From NCBI GenBank assembly GCA_964502525.1, contig CAZCXH010000080.1:1-20958 (forward strand): a stretch of 20,958 nt of DNA, read 5' to 3'. The DNA comes from DATLYB01 sp964502525 (lineage in GTDB: Bacteria; Bacteroidota; Bacteroidia; Chitinophagales; CAIOSU01). Position 1 is the first letter of the stretch. Every line of letters starts with the position of its first letter. A program made the translations under genes and the position numbers. Below are positions 8,851 to 15,267 of the stretch, one piece after another. The notes beneath the pieces were generated by a model that was given only the letters and a program-made list of their open reading frames with translations, had not been told where the DNA came from and ran no database searches.

Positions 8851-8984
8851 GGTTTACATGTTTACGGTTTACGGTTTACGGTTGGTTTGCAGTTGACTTC
8901 TGAAGTCCTGTGTCCGTTCCACTTTGAGCTTTGAATCGAGAACTTCGAACCGTAAACAGTAAACATGTAAACCGTAAACATAAT
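8851..8984. repeat. 7-bp-periodic degenerate array with inverted ends between gldA and gldF
   Basis: Nearly the entire 134-bp gap is repetitive. Three perfect TTTACGG heptamers occupy 8861-8881. From 8921 the sequence divides into heptads: ACTTTGA, GCTTTGA, ATCGAGA, ACTTCGA, ACCGTAA, ACAGTAA, then ACATGTAA (8 nt) and ACCGTAA. The segment 8851-8876 is the reverse complement of 8948-8973 with a single mismatch (25 of 26). Inside the spacer sits another perfect palindrome, GACTTC-T-GAAGTC at 8895-8907. In the operon mRNA the outer stem would close immediately before the gldF start codon. It is neither a transposon nor CRISPR. It resembles in style the heptameric short tandem repeats described in cyanobacteria. 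Confidence 0.8.
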
Positions 8985-9923
8985 TTAATTCATCGTCAGG
9001 TTTCTGAAAATATCTTCGAGCTTCGTTTCGAGGGGAGTAAGTTCGGTTAACACCCAATGATTTTTCACGCACAATTCAAACAGCGCTCTGCGCGATGAGG
9101 CGTTTGGTTTGCTTTGAATCGTGAATGAAGATAATTTATCCTGAATCGGATCAACCAATGCCACCGAGTCAAGCGTTTGCAATCCTTTGATAATCGAATT
9201 CGCCTCGCTTCCTTCAATCGTCACCTTCAGCACTTCTTGTCCCTGCGCCTGCTTGCGCAAAGTTTCAGGCGAGCCGTCCGCCACAATTTTCCCATTGCTG
9301 ATAATGAGAATCCTGTCGCACGTAGCTTCCACTTCCGGCAAAATATGCGTACTGAGGATCACAGTTTTTTCTCTTCCCAAATCTTTTATCAGCTTTCGGA
9401 TTTCAACAATCTGGTTGGGGTCAAGTCCTGTGGTGGGTTCATCGAGGATCAACACATCAGGGTTGTGAATCATCGCTTGTGCGAGTCCAACCCTTTGCCT
9501 GTATCCTTTCGACAACTCACCGATTTTTTTGTGCTTCTCTGCGTCCAATCCGCATTTGCGCACCATCTCGATCATGCGGTCCCTCGTGGCCGACTTCGGA
9601 ACACCTTGCAGCCCCGCCATGAATTCAAGATATTCGATAACGTGCATGTCAGTGTAGAGCGGATTGTTTTCGGGGAGATAACCGATCTTCTTTTTCACCT
9701 CCTCCTGATGCTCCAACACATTCAGATCACCGATAAACGCCCTGCCTGACGATGGCGCCATGTAGCAGGTGATGATTTTCATGGTGGTGGTTTTGCCCGC
9801 ACCATTCGGTCCGAGAAAACCGAGAATCTCACCCGGCTTCACCTCGAAGGAGATGTTGTCAACCGCGCGCTGCGGTCCGTATGTTTTCGTCAATCCTTCA
9901 ACCCTGATGTTCATGCCTTGCAT
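8985..9923 (-). CDS. gldA: GldA, ATP-binding subunit of the GldAFG ABC transporter
   Basis: A 312-residue ABC ATPase that is complete in its motifs: Walker A GPNGAGKTT (residues 38-46), signature LSKGYRQR (137-144), Walker B VLILDEP (157-163) and switch His193 in STHILPE. The Q-loop region reads YLPENNPLY, as is common in GldA/NatA-like ATPases. It would power the GldF permease. Residues about 220-312 form the C-terminal extension typical of this subfamily, ending LEDIFRNLTMN. Two starts are possible, ATG 9923 and ATG 9914; homologues usually begin near MNIRVEGLTK, which favours 9914, but both leave the domain whole. It heads a five-gene minus-strand operon with a strong-looking promoter just upstream, and is divergent from the Kazal/PKD gene. 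In F. johnsoniae gldA is at a separate locus, so this fused layout is notable. Confidence 0.9.
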   Translation of the reverse strand: MQGMNIRVEGLTKTYGPQRAVDNISFEVKPGEILGFLGPNGAGKTTTMKIITCYMAPSSGRAFIGDLNVLEHQEEVKKKIGYLPENNPLYTDMHVIEYLEFMAGLQGVPKSATRDRMIEMVRKCGLDAEKHKKIGELSKGYRQRVGLAQAMIHNPDVLILDEPTTGLDPNQIVEIRKLIKDLGREKTVILSTHILPEVEATCDRILIISNGKIVADGSPETLRKQAQGQEVLKVTIEGSEANSIIKGLQTLDSVALVDPIQDKLSSFTIQSKPNASSRRALFELCVKNHWVLTELTPLETKLEDIFRNLTMN

Positions 9924-9934
9924 AAAAGCGGGGG

Positions 9935-9966
9935 CAAAAATAAAAAAATATCTGTTTTTGTGTCAA
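9935..9966 (-). promoter_or_regulatory. putative gldA operon promoter
   Basis: On the minus strand TTGACA (9966-9961) is followed after 18 bases by TATTTTTG (9942-9935), an exact fit to the Bacteroidota -7 consensus TAnnTTTG. The -33 element is a partial match to TTTG. Transcription would start only a few bases before the gldA ATG, giving a very short leader. This is the best promoter candidate in the window. Confidence 0.6.
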
Positions 9967-10044
9967 GTTAAAAAAGGTTAAAGAGAAGTTTAAAGAGCAG
10001 GCAACCATTTTATTGCTGTCTATCGTAATCCCATCAAGATTCTC

Positions 10045-10052
10045 TAACTTTC
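10045..10052 (+). promoter_or_regulatory. weak -7-like promoter element for the Kazal/PKD gene
   Basis: TAACTTTC matches the TAnnTTTG consensus at 7 of 8 positions and lies 17 bases before ATG 10069. No convincing -33 TTTG is seen. It resembles the element in front of the DUF2723 gene, which is TAACTTTG. Confidence 0.3.
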
Positions 10053-10068
10053 GGTAAAAATTACATTC

Positions 10069-12177
10069 ATGCAACGTTCCCCCTTACTTATTGGAACTCT
10101 GCTTCTGCTTTTCTCTGCTGCCTTTTCACAATCCTGCATTGACCAGACTTTGATTGATCCATCGGTTGCCTGTCCCGCGGTTTATGATCCCGTGTGCGGA
10201 TGCAACGGGGTTACCTATAGCAACGATTGTGAAGCGCAGTATTTCGGTGGCGTCACTTCATGGATTCCGGGCGCATGCCAGGGACCGCCACCTTGCGAAG
10301 CGTTATTTTTCTCTGAATTGGATTCGGCAGGAACGGGGGTGCAGTTTTACAGCCGTTCTTTCGGAACGAATCTCCAGTATGCCTGGGATTTTGGCGACAG
10401 CACCTCTTCAACCCAGCAAGACCCGCATCATACTTACAATCCTTCTGCAGGGAACATTTTTTATGCCTGCCTCTCTGTTACCGATCCCGCAATGGGATGC
10501 ACCGGGCACTATTGCGATTATGTTTTCCTGAGCAGAACATGCGTTGACAGTTCGCAGATTGATCCAACCCGAATGTGTCCCATGATTTATGCCCCCGTGT
10601 GCGGATGCGATGGCGTTACCTATGGGAATACATGCGAGGCAATTTATGGCGGTGGCGTCACTTCGTGGGCGCAGGGCGAATGTTTTCCTGATTGGGGTTG
10701 CTACGCTTATTTCAGCTTTTATTCCGATCCAACCGCTCCATTGACGGTTTACTTCACCGGCTCATCGTTTGGTTTTGTTCAGGATATGCAATGGGATTTT
10801 GGAGACAGCGCTACATCCACGGATGAAACTCCGGTACATTCATACTCCTCTGCCGGAATTTACACCGTTTGCTTAACGGTTACTGACTCTGCGGTCAACT
10901 GCTCCGAGACTTATTGCCAGGACATTTACGCGGGGAGCAGTTCGTGCATTGACAGCGCCATTATTGACACCACAATGGCATGCGTGAGAATCTACGACCC
11001 TGTGTGCGGGTGTGACGGTGTAACTTACAGCAACTCCTGCGAGGCGCTATACCAGCATGGCGTCACGTCTTATTATCCCGGAGAATGCTGGGTGGATGTT
11101 TGCAAGGCAGGCTTTTTCTACACTCAGGATGCATCGCTGACCGGCTTTCAATTCTATGGTTACTCCGACTTTACCGGCACCGGCTCCAACTGGCAATGGG
11201 ATTTTGGTGATGGAACTGCATCAACGGATCAAAATCCCTATCATAATTTCACGGATACAACCAGGACATTATTTGAGGTGTGCCTCACGATATCAGATTC
11301 CGCGCAATCGTGCAGCGACACTTACTGCGAATGGATTTCCACCGACAGCATGATCTTCCCGGTTTTCTGCTATGCTTATTTCGGATATGCGCATGACACG
11401 TCACTCACGAACATTCAATTTACCGACTATTCTTCCGGACCGAATACGCCCGGTTTAGTAACAGACTGGCAGTGGGATTTTGGCGATGGCGCCACTTCCA
11501 CAGAGCAGAATCCTTATCATGTGTTCACGGACACCTCTCAAAAGGGATTTACGGTTTGCCTCACCATCTATGATTCATTGCTCGATTGCTCAACCACCTA
11601 TTGCGAATTCGTTTATACCGACAGCATTTTTTTCAACCCGTGTGGAATCAACTTCGGGTGGAACACTGACTCCTCAACAGGCGTTGTGGATTTTTCAGAT
11701 CCGGGAGCAGGAACACCGGACTCTTCCGCCAATTATCATTGGGATTTTGGCGATGGCGCCACTTCCACCGACCCCAACCCTTCGCACGGCTATTCCGAGG
11801 ATGGTTATTACATGCCTTGCGTTACGATTTATGCCGCTGATAACAGCGATTCATGCGTTTACTGCGACAGCATCTACGCTTTGGCAGAAAGGGCTGCTTC
11901 CATCGGCAAACGGAACAGCGAATCTTTAGGATTGAATATCTATCCGAATCCATTTAATAATGAAACGATGATTCGCTATTATTTGTCCGAAAATGCTGAT
12001 GTTGCAATTGATGTGCTCGATATTCTGGGAAGAAAAACAAGACTCCTCGAAAAGACCTCACAAGCGGCAGGTGTTCACCATTTCACATGGAGCACAAATT
12101 TGCCGGAAGGGATTTATGTGGTAGAGGTGACTGCGAGTGACAGCAGGCATGTGTTTAGGGTAAGTGTGATGCGATAA
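10069..12177 (+). CDS. secreted protein with three Kazal-like and five PKD domains and a T9SS C-terminal sorting domain
   Basis: A 702-residue exported protein. The signal peptide is residues 1 to about 20. Kazal-like domains lie at 23-70, 158-205 and 293-340, each with the core PVCGC(N/D)GVTY. Each has six Cys but not the classical spacing: the fifth Cys is absent and an extra Cys follows directly in CGC. PKD domains follow, with their WDFGD signatures beginning at Trp106, 242, 377, 469 and 558. The order is Kazal-PKD, Kazal-PKD, Kazal-PKD-PKD-PKD. Residues about 615-702 form a T9SS type A sorting domain (LNIYPNPFNNET, VLDILGRK, LPEGIYVVEV). It should be exported by Sec, moved through T9SS, and attached or released at the surface. 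Kazal domains inhibit serine proteases and PKD domains mediate adhesion or spacing, so a surface inhibitor or adhesin is inferred. It is divergent from gldA. Confidence 0.85.
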   Translation: MQRSPLLIGTLLLLFSAAFSQSCIDQTLIDPSVACPAVYDPVCGCNGVTYSNDCEAQYFGGVTSWIPGACQGPPPCEALFFSELDSAGTGVQFYSRSFGTNLQYAWDFGDSTSSTQQDPHHTYNPSAGNIFYACLSVTDPAMGCTGHYCDYVFLSRTCVDSSQIDPTRMCPMIYAPVCGCDGVTYGNTCEAIYGGGVTSWAQGECFPDWGCYAYFSFYSDPTAPLTVYFTGSSFGFVQDMQWDFGDSATSTDETPVHSYSSAGIYTVCLTVTDSAVNCSETYCQDIYAGSSSCIDSAIIDTTMACVRIYDPVCGCDGVTYSNSCEALYQHGVTSYYPGECWVDVCKAGFFYTQDASLTGFQFYGYSDFTGTGSNWQWDFGDGTASTDQNPYHNFTDTTRTLFEVCLTISDSAQSCSDTYCEWISTDSMIFPVFCYAYFGYAHDTSLTNIQFTDYSSGPNTPGLVTDWQWDFGDGATSTEQNPYHVFTDTSQKGFTVCLTIYDSLLDCSTTYCEFVYTDSIFFNPCGINFGWNTDSSTGVVDFSDPGAGTPDSSANYHWDFGDGATSTDPNPSHGYSEDGYYMPCVTIYAADNSDSCVYCDSIYALAERAASIGKRNSESLGLNIYPNPFNNETMIRYYLSENADVAIDVLDILGRKTRLLEKTSQAAGVHHFTWSTNLPEGIYVVEVTASDSRHVFRVSVMR

Positions 12178-12294
12178 ATCGTTCACGGGTTGAGGGTTGA
12201 TTCACTTTCCCTGCCGATGCACTACATGCGTGAGATGCACCTTAAATAATGAAATTTTCATCCCGCATGTTTGAAGGAGTGTTTATCGCTAGAT
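12178..12294. other. convergent intergenic spacer
   Basis: This 117-bp gap separates two convergent genes. It holds a tandem GGGTTGA pair (12187-12200), a direct GATGCAC pair (12215-12221 and 12234-12240) and a short perfect palindrome, ATGAAA-T-TTTCAT (12249-12261). None is a convincing terminator. Confidence 0.4.
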
Positions 12295-13044
12295 TTACTG
12301 CCTCACAAATAAAGTCGACTCGGAGTCGTGGAAGTGTTTAGCTTTCTTAAAATTCCAATTCCAAGGCCATTTTGTAAATACTACTCTTGTCTTCCATCTG
12401 AATTCCGGCTTGCGATTCACTTTTCGGTCAATAAACTCCGGTCCAGAAGTCTCGATAGAGTTACTGTCTGCCTTGATATTGAAAACCACTCTCTCGTTCT
12501 GAATAACCAAGTGATAACTTAAAGTCACTTTGATAGACTTTCCAATAACTTCAGAAAGTGGAATTTCAAAAGCAGACCACAGAGATGTTACCTCGATGAA
12601 ACATTCGTTAATTTGAGATAGAGAAAGATTATCGAAAATCGCAATTCCTATTTCATTTGAGGCCATACCGACAATAAGTTCATCAGAGTTCCGGTTTTTT
12701 AGTAAAACATTGCAGTAGGCAAGCGGTTCAGACTTCCCATCCTCAATCAGAATTACAACCCGTTTGGAATCATTCAAGTCCTTCACTACCTGGTATTTGG
12801 AATCAAATTCACTGTCAGACTTAATAGTGCGAACTTCTACTTTGTCTTCAATAATTTTGTATTTTCCATAACCATATAAGTCATAAGTCAGACATCCCCC
12901 GCTGTTTACATTAAATTCCAATGTGCTGTCAGAAATGAAGTTGATGAAGTAATGACCTGACTGATATTTACCGAACAAGGTATTCGTCTGAGTCAGTCCG
13001 TGGTTCGCTGTAAGAAGTAATGTTATTAAGCTTACGTACTTCAT
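12295..13044 (-). CDS. secreted orphan protein with possible carboxypeptidase-regulatory-like segment
   Basis: A protein of 249 residues from ATG 13044; a further in-frame ATG at 13077 would only put 11 residues in front of the signal peptide, so I reject it. The N-terminus MKYVSLITLLLTANHGLTQ is a clear signal peptide. Residues about 22-80 are beta-rich (FGKYQSGHYFINF, YGKYKI), reminiscent of small periplasmic beta-barrel or META-like folds, but I do not recognise a family. Residues about 105-180 (PLAYCNVLLKN, then SNEIGIAIFDNL) resemble a degenerate CarboxypepD_reg-like beta sandwich, a common module in Bacteroidota. The gene is visibly more AT-rich than its neighbours and borders a zone of gene remnants, which suggests acquisition by transfer. 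Function unknown. Confidence 0.7.
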   Translation of the reverse strand: MKYVSLITLLLTANHGLTQTNTLFGKYQSGHYFINFISDSTLEFNVNSGGCLTYDLYGYGKYKIIEDKVEVRTIKSDSEFDSKYQVVKDLNDSKRVVILIEDGKSEPLAYCNVLLKNRNSDELIVGMASNEIGIAIFDNLSLSQINECFIEVTSLWSAFEIPLSEVIGKSIKVTLSYHLVIQNERVVFNIKADSNSIETSGPEFIDRKVNRKPEFRWKTRVVFTKWPWNWNFKKAKHFHDSESTLFVRQ

Positions 13045-13147
13045 TTTAAAATTGGTAGTAACAATGCTTATAAACAAAGCTTCCCTTACTTGTAATAAGG
13101 TAAAATTACAAATCTTCGTAAGATTCTTTCTTTCTTCGGTGTTTGCC

Positions 13148-13210
13148 CCAACTAAAGGAATTTATGTGTTGGAAATGGCTGACGGAAGATTAGAGATATG
13201 TTCTGGGTGA
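13148..13210 (+). pseudogene. possible remnant of a T9SS C-terminal sorting domain
   Basis: Read on the plus strand, this stretch encodes KGIYVLEMADGRLEICSG followed by TGA. That closely resembles the end of a T9SS type A sorting domain, as in PEGIYVVEV of the Kazal/PKD protein here. Nothing upstream in frame supplies the rest of such a protein; the frame is open only back to about 13060 with non-descript sequence. I read it as the tail of a deleted secreted-protein gene. The match is short, so chance is possible. Confidence 0.35.
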
Positions 13211-13224
13211 GTTTGATGAGATAA

Positions 13225-13452
13225 TCACCCAAACAGCTTCACCATCATGCAGTAGCTCTTGTTGTCTTTGGTGTAGAAGGTGACAATATCCATGATGGAG
13301 TAGATGAGCTTCAATCCCATTCCGCCTTTTTGCTTTTCCTTGATGATGTCTTTTATCTCTTTTGAAACTTTCTCCTTGATCAGCGACTCATCGAACAAGC
13401 CGATGTCGCCAATTTCAACCACGATCCTTTTTTCGGAGAAATCAATATCCCC
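13225..13452 (-). pseudogene. truncated, frameshifted GHKL/HATPase (anti-sigma-factor-like) fragment
   Basis: The intact 3' part encodes EIGDIGLFDES, then a charged helix, then GGMGLKLIYSIMDIVTFY and a final beta strand to KLFG. This is the second half of a GHKL ATPase of the RsbW/anti-sigma-factor or SiaB-like type, the GGMGLKLI segment being the G2 ATP-lid motif. In frame the coding sense extends upstream through DIDFSEKRIVVE until an in-frame TAA at about 13453. Just there, another frame reads KKDKPNKTG, which resembles the part that should precede it, indicating a frameshift. The N-terminal half with the catalytic Asn (N box) is not found. A GTG at 13422 could initiate a 65-residue peptide, but it would lack most of the ATP site. 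Probably a decaying gene. Confidence 0.55.
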
Positions 13453-13797
13453 GTTTTGTTGGGCTTATCCTTTTTGAATTTGAAGGAAACTCAAAGGTCC
13501 TTCATCAGGAAATTCCTATTCGGTATTTCCTCTATCGAAAAAAGGGAAGGTGGTCGCCATAACCGCAATTGTTCACCGGTCGCGGCTCCCACGACATAGA
13601 GAAGATGAAGGAAACTATAGCTCACACACCCACGCAGCATAACTTAGGCTGCGCTTCTTGCAGCATAGAAGCTTGCGCTATTGAATGTGCTAACAGAAAT
13701 ACAAAATGAATCTCAGATGTGACAATATGGTGATGCGCCAATGGAAGCGAATCATCAAATTCGCATATTGACTCATTGAGTCACCGGCAAATCAGCA
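13423..13797. other. non-coding decay zone between GHKL fragment and symporter gene
   Basis: About 345 of these 375 bases (beyond the GHKL fragment) carry no supportable gene. Two overlapping short hairpins are visible: CGCAGC/GCTGCG (13633-13638 with 13648-13653) and GCTTCT/AGAAGC (13653-13658 with 13667-13672). A 15-bp palindrome lies at 13769-13783. All reading frames are short or broken, and I find no tRNA. The stretch looks like an old insertion or deletion scar. Confidence 0.5.
13769..13783. promoter_or_regulatory. 15-bp perfect palindrome, possible operator before the symporter gene
   Basis: TGACTCA-T-TGAGTCA is perfectly dyad-symmetric and ends 14 bases before the symporter ATG. Its size and position fit a dimeric repressor site or a leader element. 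No promoter could be recognised beside it, so the role is inferred from symmetry only. Confidence 0.4.
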
Positions 13798-15267
13798 ATG
13801 CATCCGAATCTTTCACCGTACCAGATTTTCCTTTTTCTCGGAGGCTATTTCCTCATCCTGCTGCTGATTTCGCGTGTGACCGGGAAGGATGCCGGAGCGA
13901 AAGGATTTTTCATCGGTGAAAAAAAATCGCCCTGGTATGCTGTTGCGTTCGGCATGATCGGAGATTCGCTTTCGGGCGTTACGTTTATCTCCGTTCCCGG
14001 TTCCGTTGGTGCTGCGAAATTTTCTTACCTGCAATTAGTATTCGGCTACCTGTTCGGCTATCTCGTGATTTCTGAAATCCTCTTGCCACTGTATTACCGG
14101 CTCAATCTCACTTCGATTTATTCTTACCTCAATCAGCGCTTCGGGAAGTGGTCGGAAAAGACAGGCTCGTTTTATTTTCTCGTGTCAAGAACGCTGGGTG
14201 CGGCAGCGCGGCTTTACCTTGCCGCAGGCGTGATGCAGATTTTCGTGTTTGATTATTTCAGAATCCCGTTCTGGCTCTCAGTGCTGCTCATCATCGTGCT
14301 GATGCTTGCCTACACGATTCAGGGCGGCATCAAAACATTGGTGTGGACAGATACCTTTCAGTCGCTTGCGCTGCTCTCAGGAGTGATTCTTTCCATCGGT
14401 TTCATTGCGACACAACTTGATTTGGGTCTGGCTGATTTAATCACCACCGTAAAAAGCAGCGAACTCTCCAAAACATTTTTCTGGGACTGGCAGCCGAAGT
14501 CATTTTTCCCGAAACAGTTTTTCGGAGGCATGTTCATCGCCATCGCCATGACGGGACTTGACCAGAACATGATGCAGAAAAACCTGAGTTGCCGCACATT
14601 GGAAGATGCTCAAAAGAATATCCGCTGGTTCAGCATCGTGGTGGTGATTGTGAACATTTTCTTTTTGTCGCTGGGCGTGCTGCTTTACACGTATGCAAAT
14701 TCAAAGGGAATAGCCATTCCGGAAAAGACGGACGATTTATTTCCACTGCTTGCTTTACAGCATCTCGGCACCGTTGCCGGGCTGTTTTTTATCATCGGGC
14801 TTACAGCGGCAACCTTCTCCAGCGCTGATTCTGTGCTCACCACATTGACTACTTCGTTCTACATTGATTTTCTTCATGCGGATGCTGACAAAAAACTTTC
14901 GGAGCAGCAAAAGACAAAACTGCGTCACGGCATCATGCTTGCATTTGCCATCATCCTGCTGCTGGTGATTCTGCTGTTTAAATTGCTGAACGACCAGGCG
15001 ATTATTGACACCGTACTGAAAGTGGCAGGCTACACGTATGGTCCCTTGCTGGGGCTTTACGCATTTGGTTTGTTCACCAAACGCATCGTGCGCGATAGTT
15101 TGGTGCCTGTCGTGTGTATTGTATCTCCGGCTGTTTGCTATCTGCTCGATTTATATTCTGCCGATTTTTTTAGCGGCTACAAAATCGGCAATGAGATTCT
15201 CATATTCAATGGAATACTGATATTTGCCGGGTTGTGGATGATTTCAAGAAGCAAGCAGTCACTGTGA
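13798..15267 (+). CDS. sodium:solute symporter (SSF family)
   Basis: A 489-residue inner-membrane transporter with roughly 13 hydrophobic helices. The SSF core motif FGMIGDSLSGVTFISVPGS (about residues 51-69) lies in the discontinuous first core helix where Na+ and substrate bind. The region around YTIQGGIKTLVWTDTFQ (about residues 167-183) is the second family hallmark. Later, GLTAATFSSADSVLTTLTTSF (about residues 332-352) provides the conserved Ser-rich helix that contributes to the Na2 site. Members cotransport sugars, amino acids, vitamins, sialic acid or other solutes with Na+; the sequence does not tell which. The ATG is preceded by a 15-bp palindrome. The stop overlaps the start of the next gene, so the pair is translationally coupled, which hints that the dehydrogenase could act on the imported compound. 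Confidence 0.88.
   Translation: MHPNLSPYQIFLFLGGYFLILLLISRVTGKDAGAKGFFIGEKKSPWYAVAFGMIGDSLSGVTFISVPGSVGAAKFSYLQLVFGYLFGYLVISEILLPLYYRLNLTSIYSYLNQRFGKWSEKTGSFYFLVSRTLGAAARLYLAAGVMQIFVFDYFRIPFWLSVLLIIVLMLAYTIQGGIKTLVWTDTFQSLALLSGVILSIGFIATQLDLGLADLITTVKSSELSKTFFWDWQPKSFFPKQFFGGMFIAIAMTGLDQNMMQKNLSCRTLEDAQKNIRWFSIVVVIVNIFFLSLGVLLYTYANSKGIAIPEKTDDLFPLLALQHLGTVAGLFFIIGLTAATFSSADSVLTTLTTSFYIDFLHADADKKLSEQQKTKLRHGIMLAFAIILLLVILLFKLLNDQAIIDTVLKVAGYTYGPLLGLYAFGLFTKRIVRDSLVPVVCIVSPAVCYLLDLYSADFFSGYKIGNEILIFNGILIFAGLWMISRSKQSL

Noticed and set aside
8851..8984. CRISPR array or insertion sequence ends
   Set aside because: Units are about 7 bp with no spacers, there is no transposase, and no target-site duplication is evident.
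8869..9072. Short minus-strand frame running from gldA's end through the repeat array
   Set aside because: It is in a different frame from gldA and its repeated GLHVYCLRF-like sequence comes only from the 7-bp array.
9177..9749. Plus-strand open frame of 190 codons opposite gldA
   Set aside because: gldA has all ABC motifs on the other strand; the antisense product shows no domain, signal peptide or start context.
13430..13600. Plus-strand open stretch of about 50 codons across the decay zone
   Set aside because: No start context and no recognisable sequence; overlaps the antisense GHKL remnant.
13560..13700. tRNA or small structured RNA
   Set aside because: Only short hairpins are present; no TTCRANYC-type arm, acceptor pairing or anticodon arm could be assembled.
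13769..13783. Resemblance of TGACTCA to the eukaryotic AP-1/GCN4 site
   Set aside because: A coincidence of a short symmetric word; bZIP factors are not expected in Bacteroidota.
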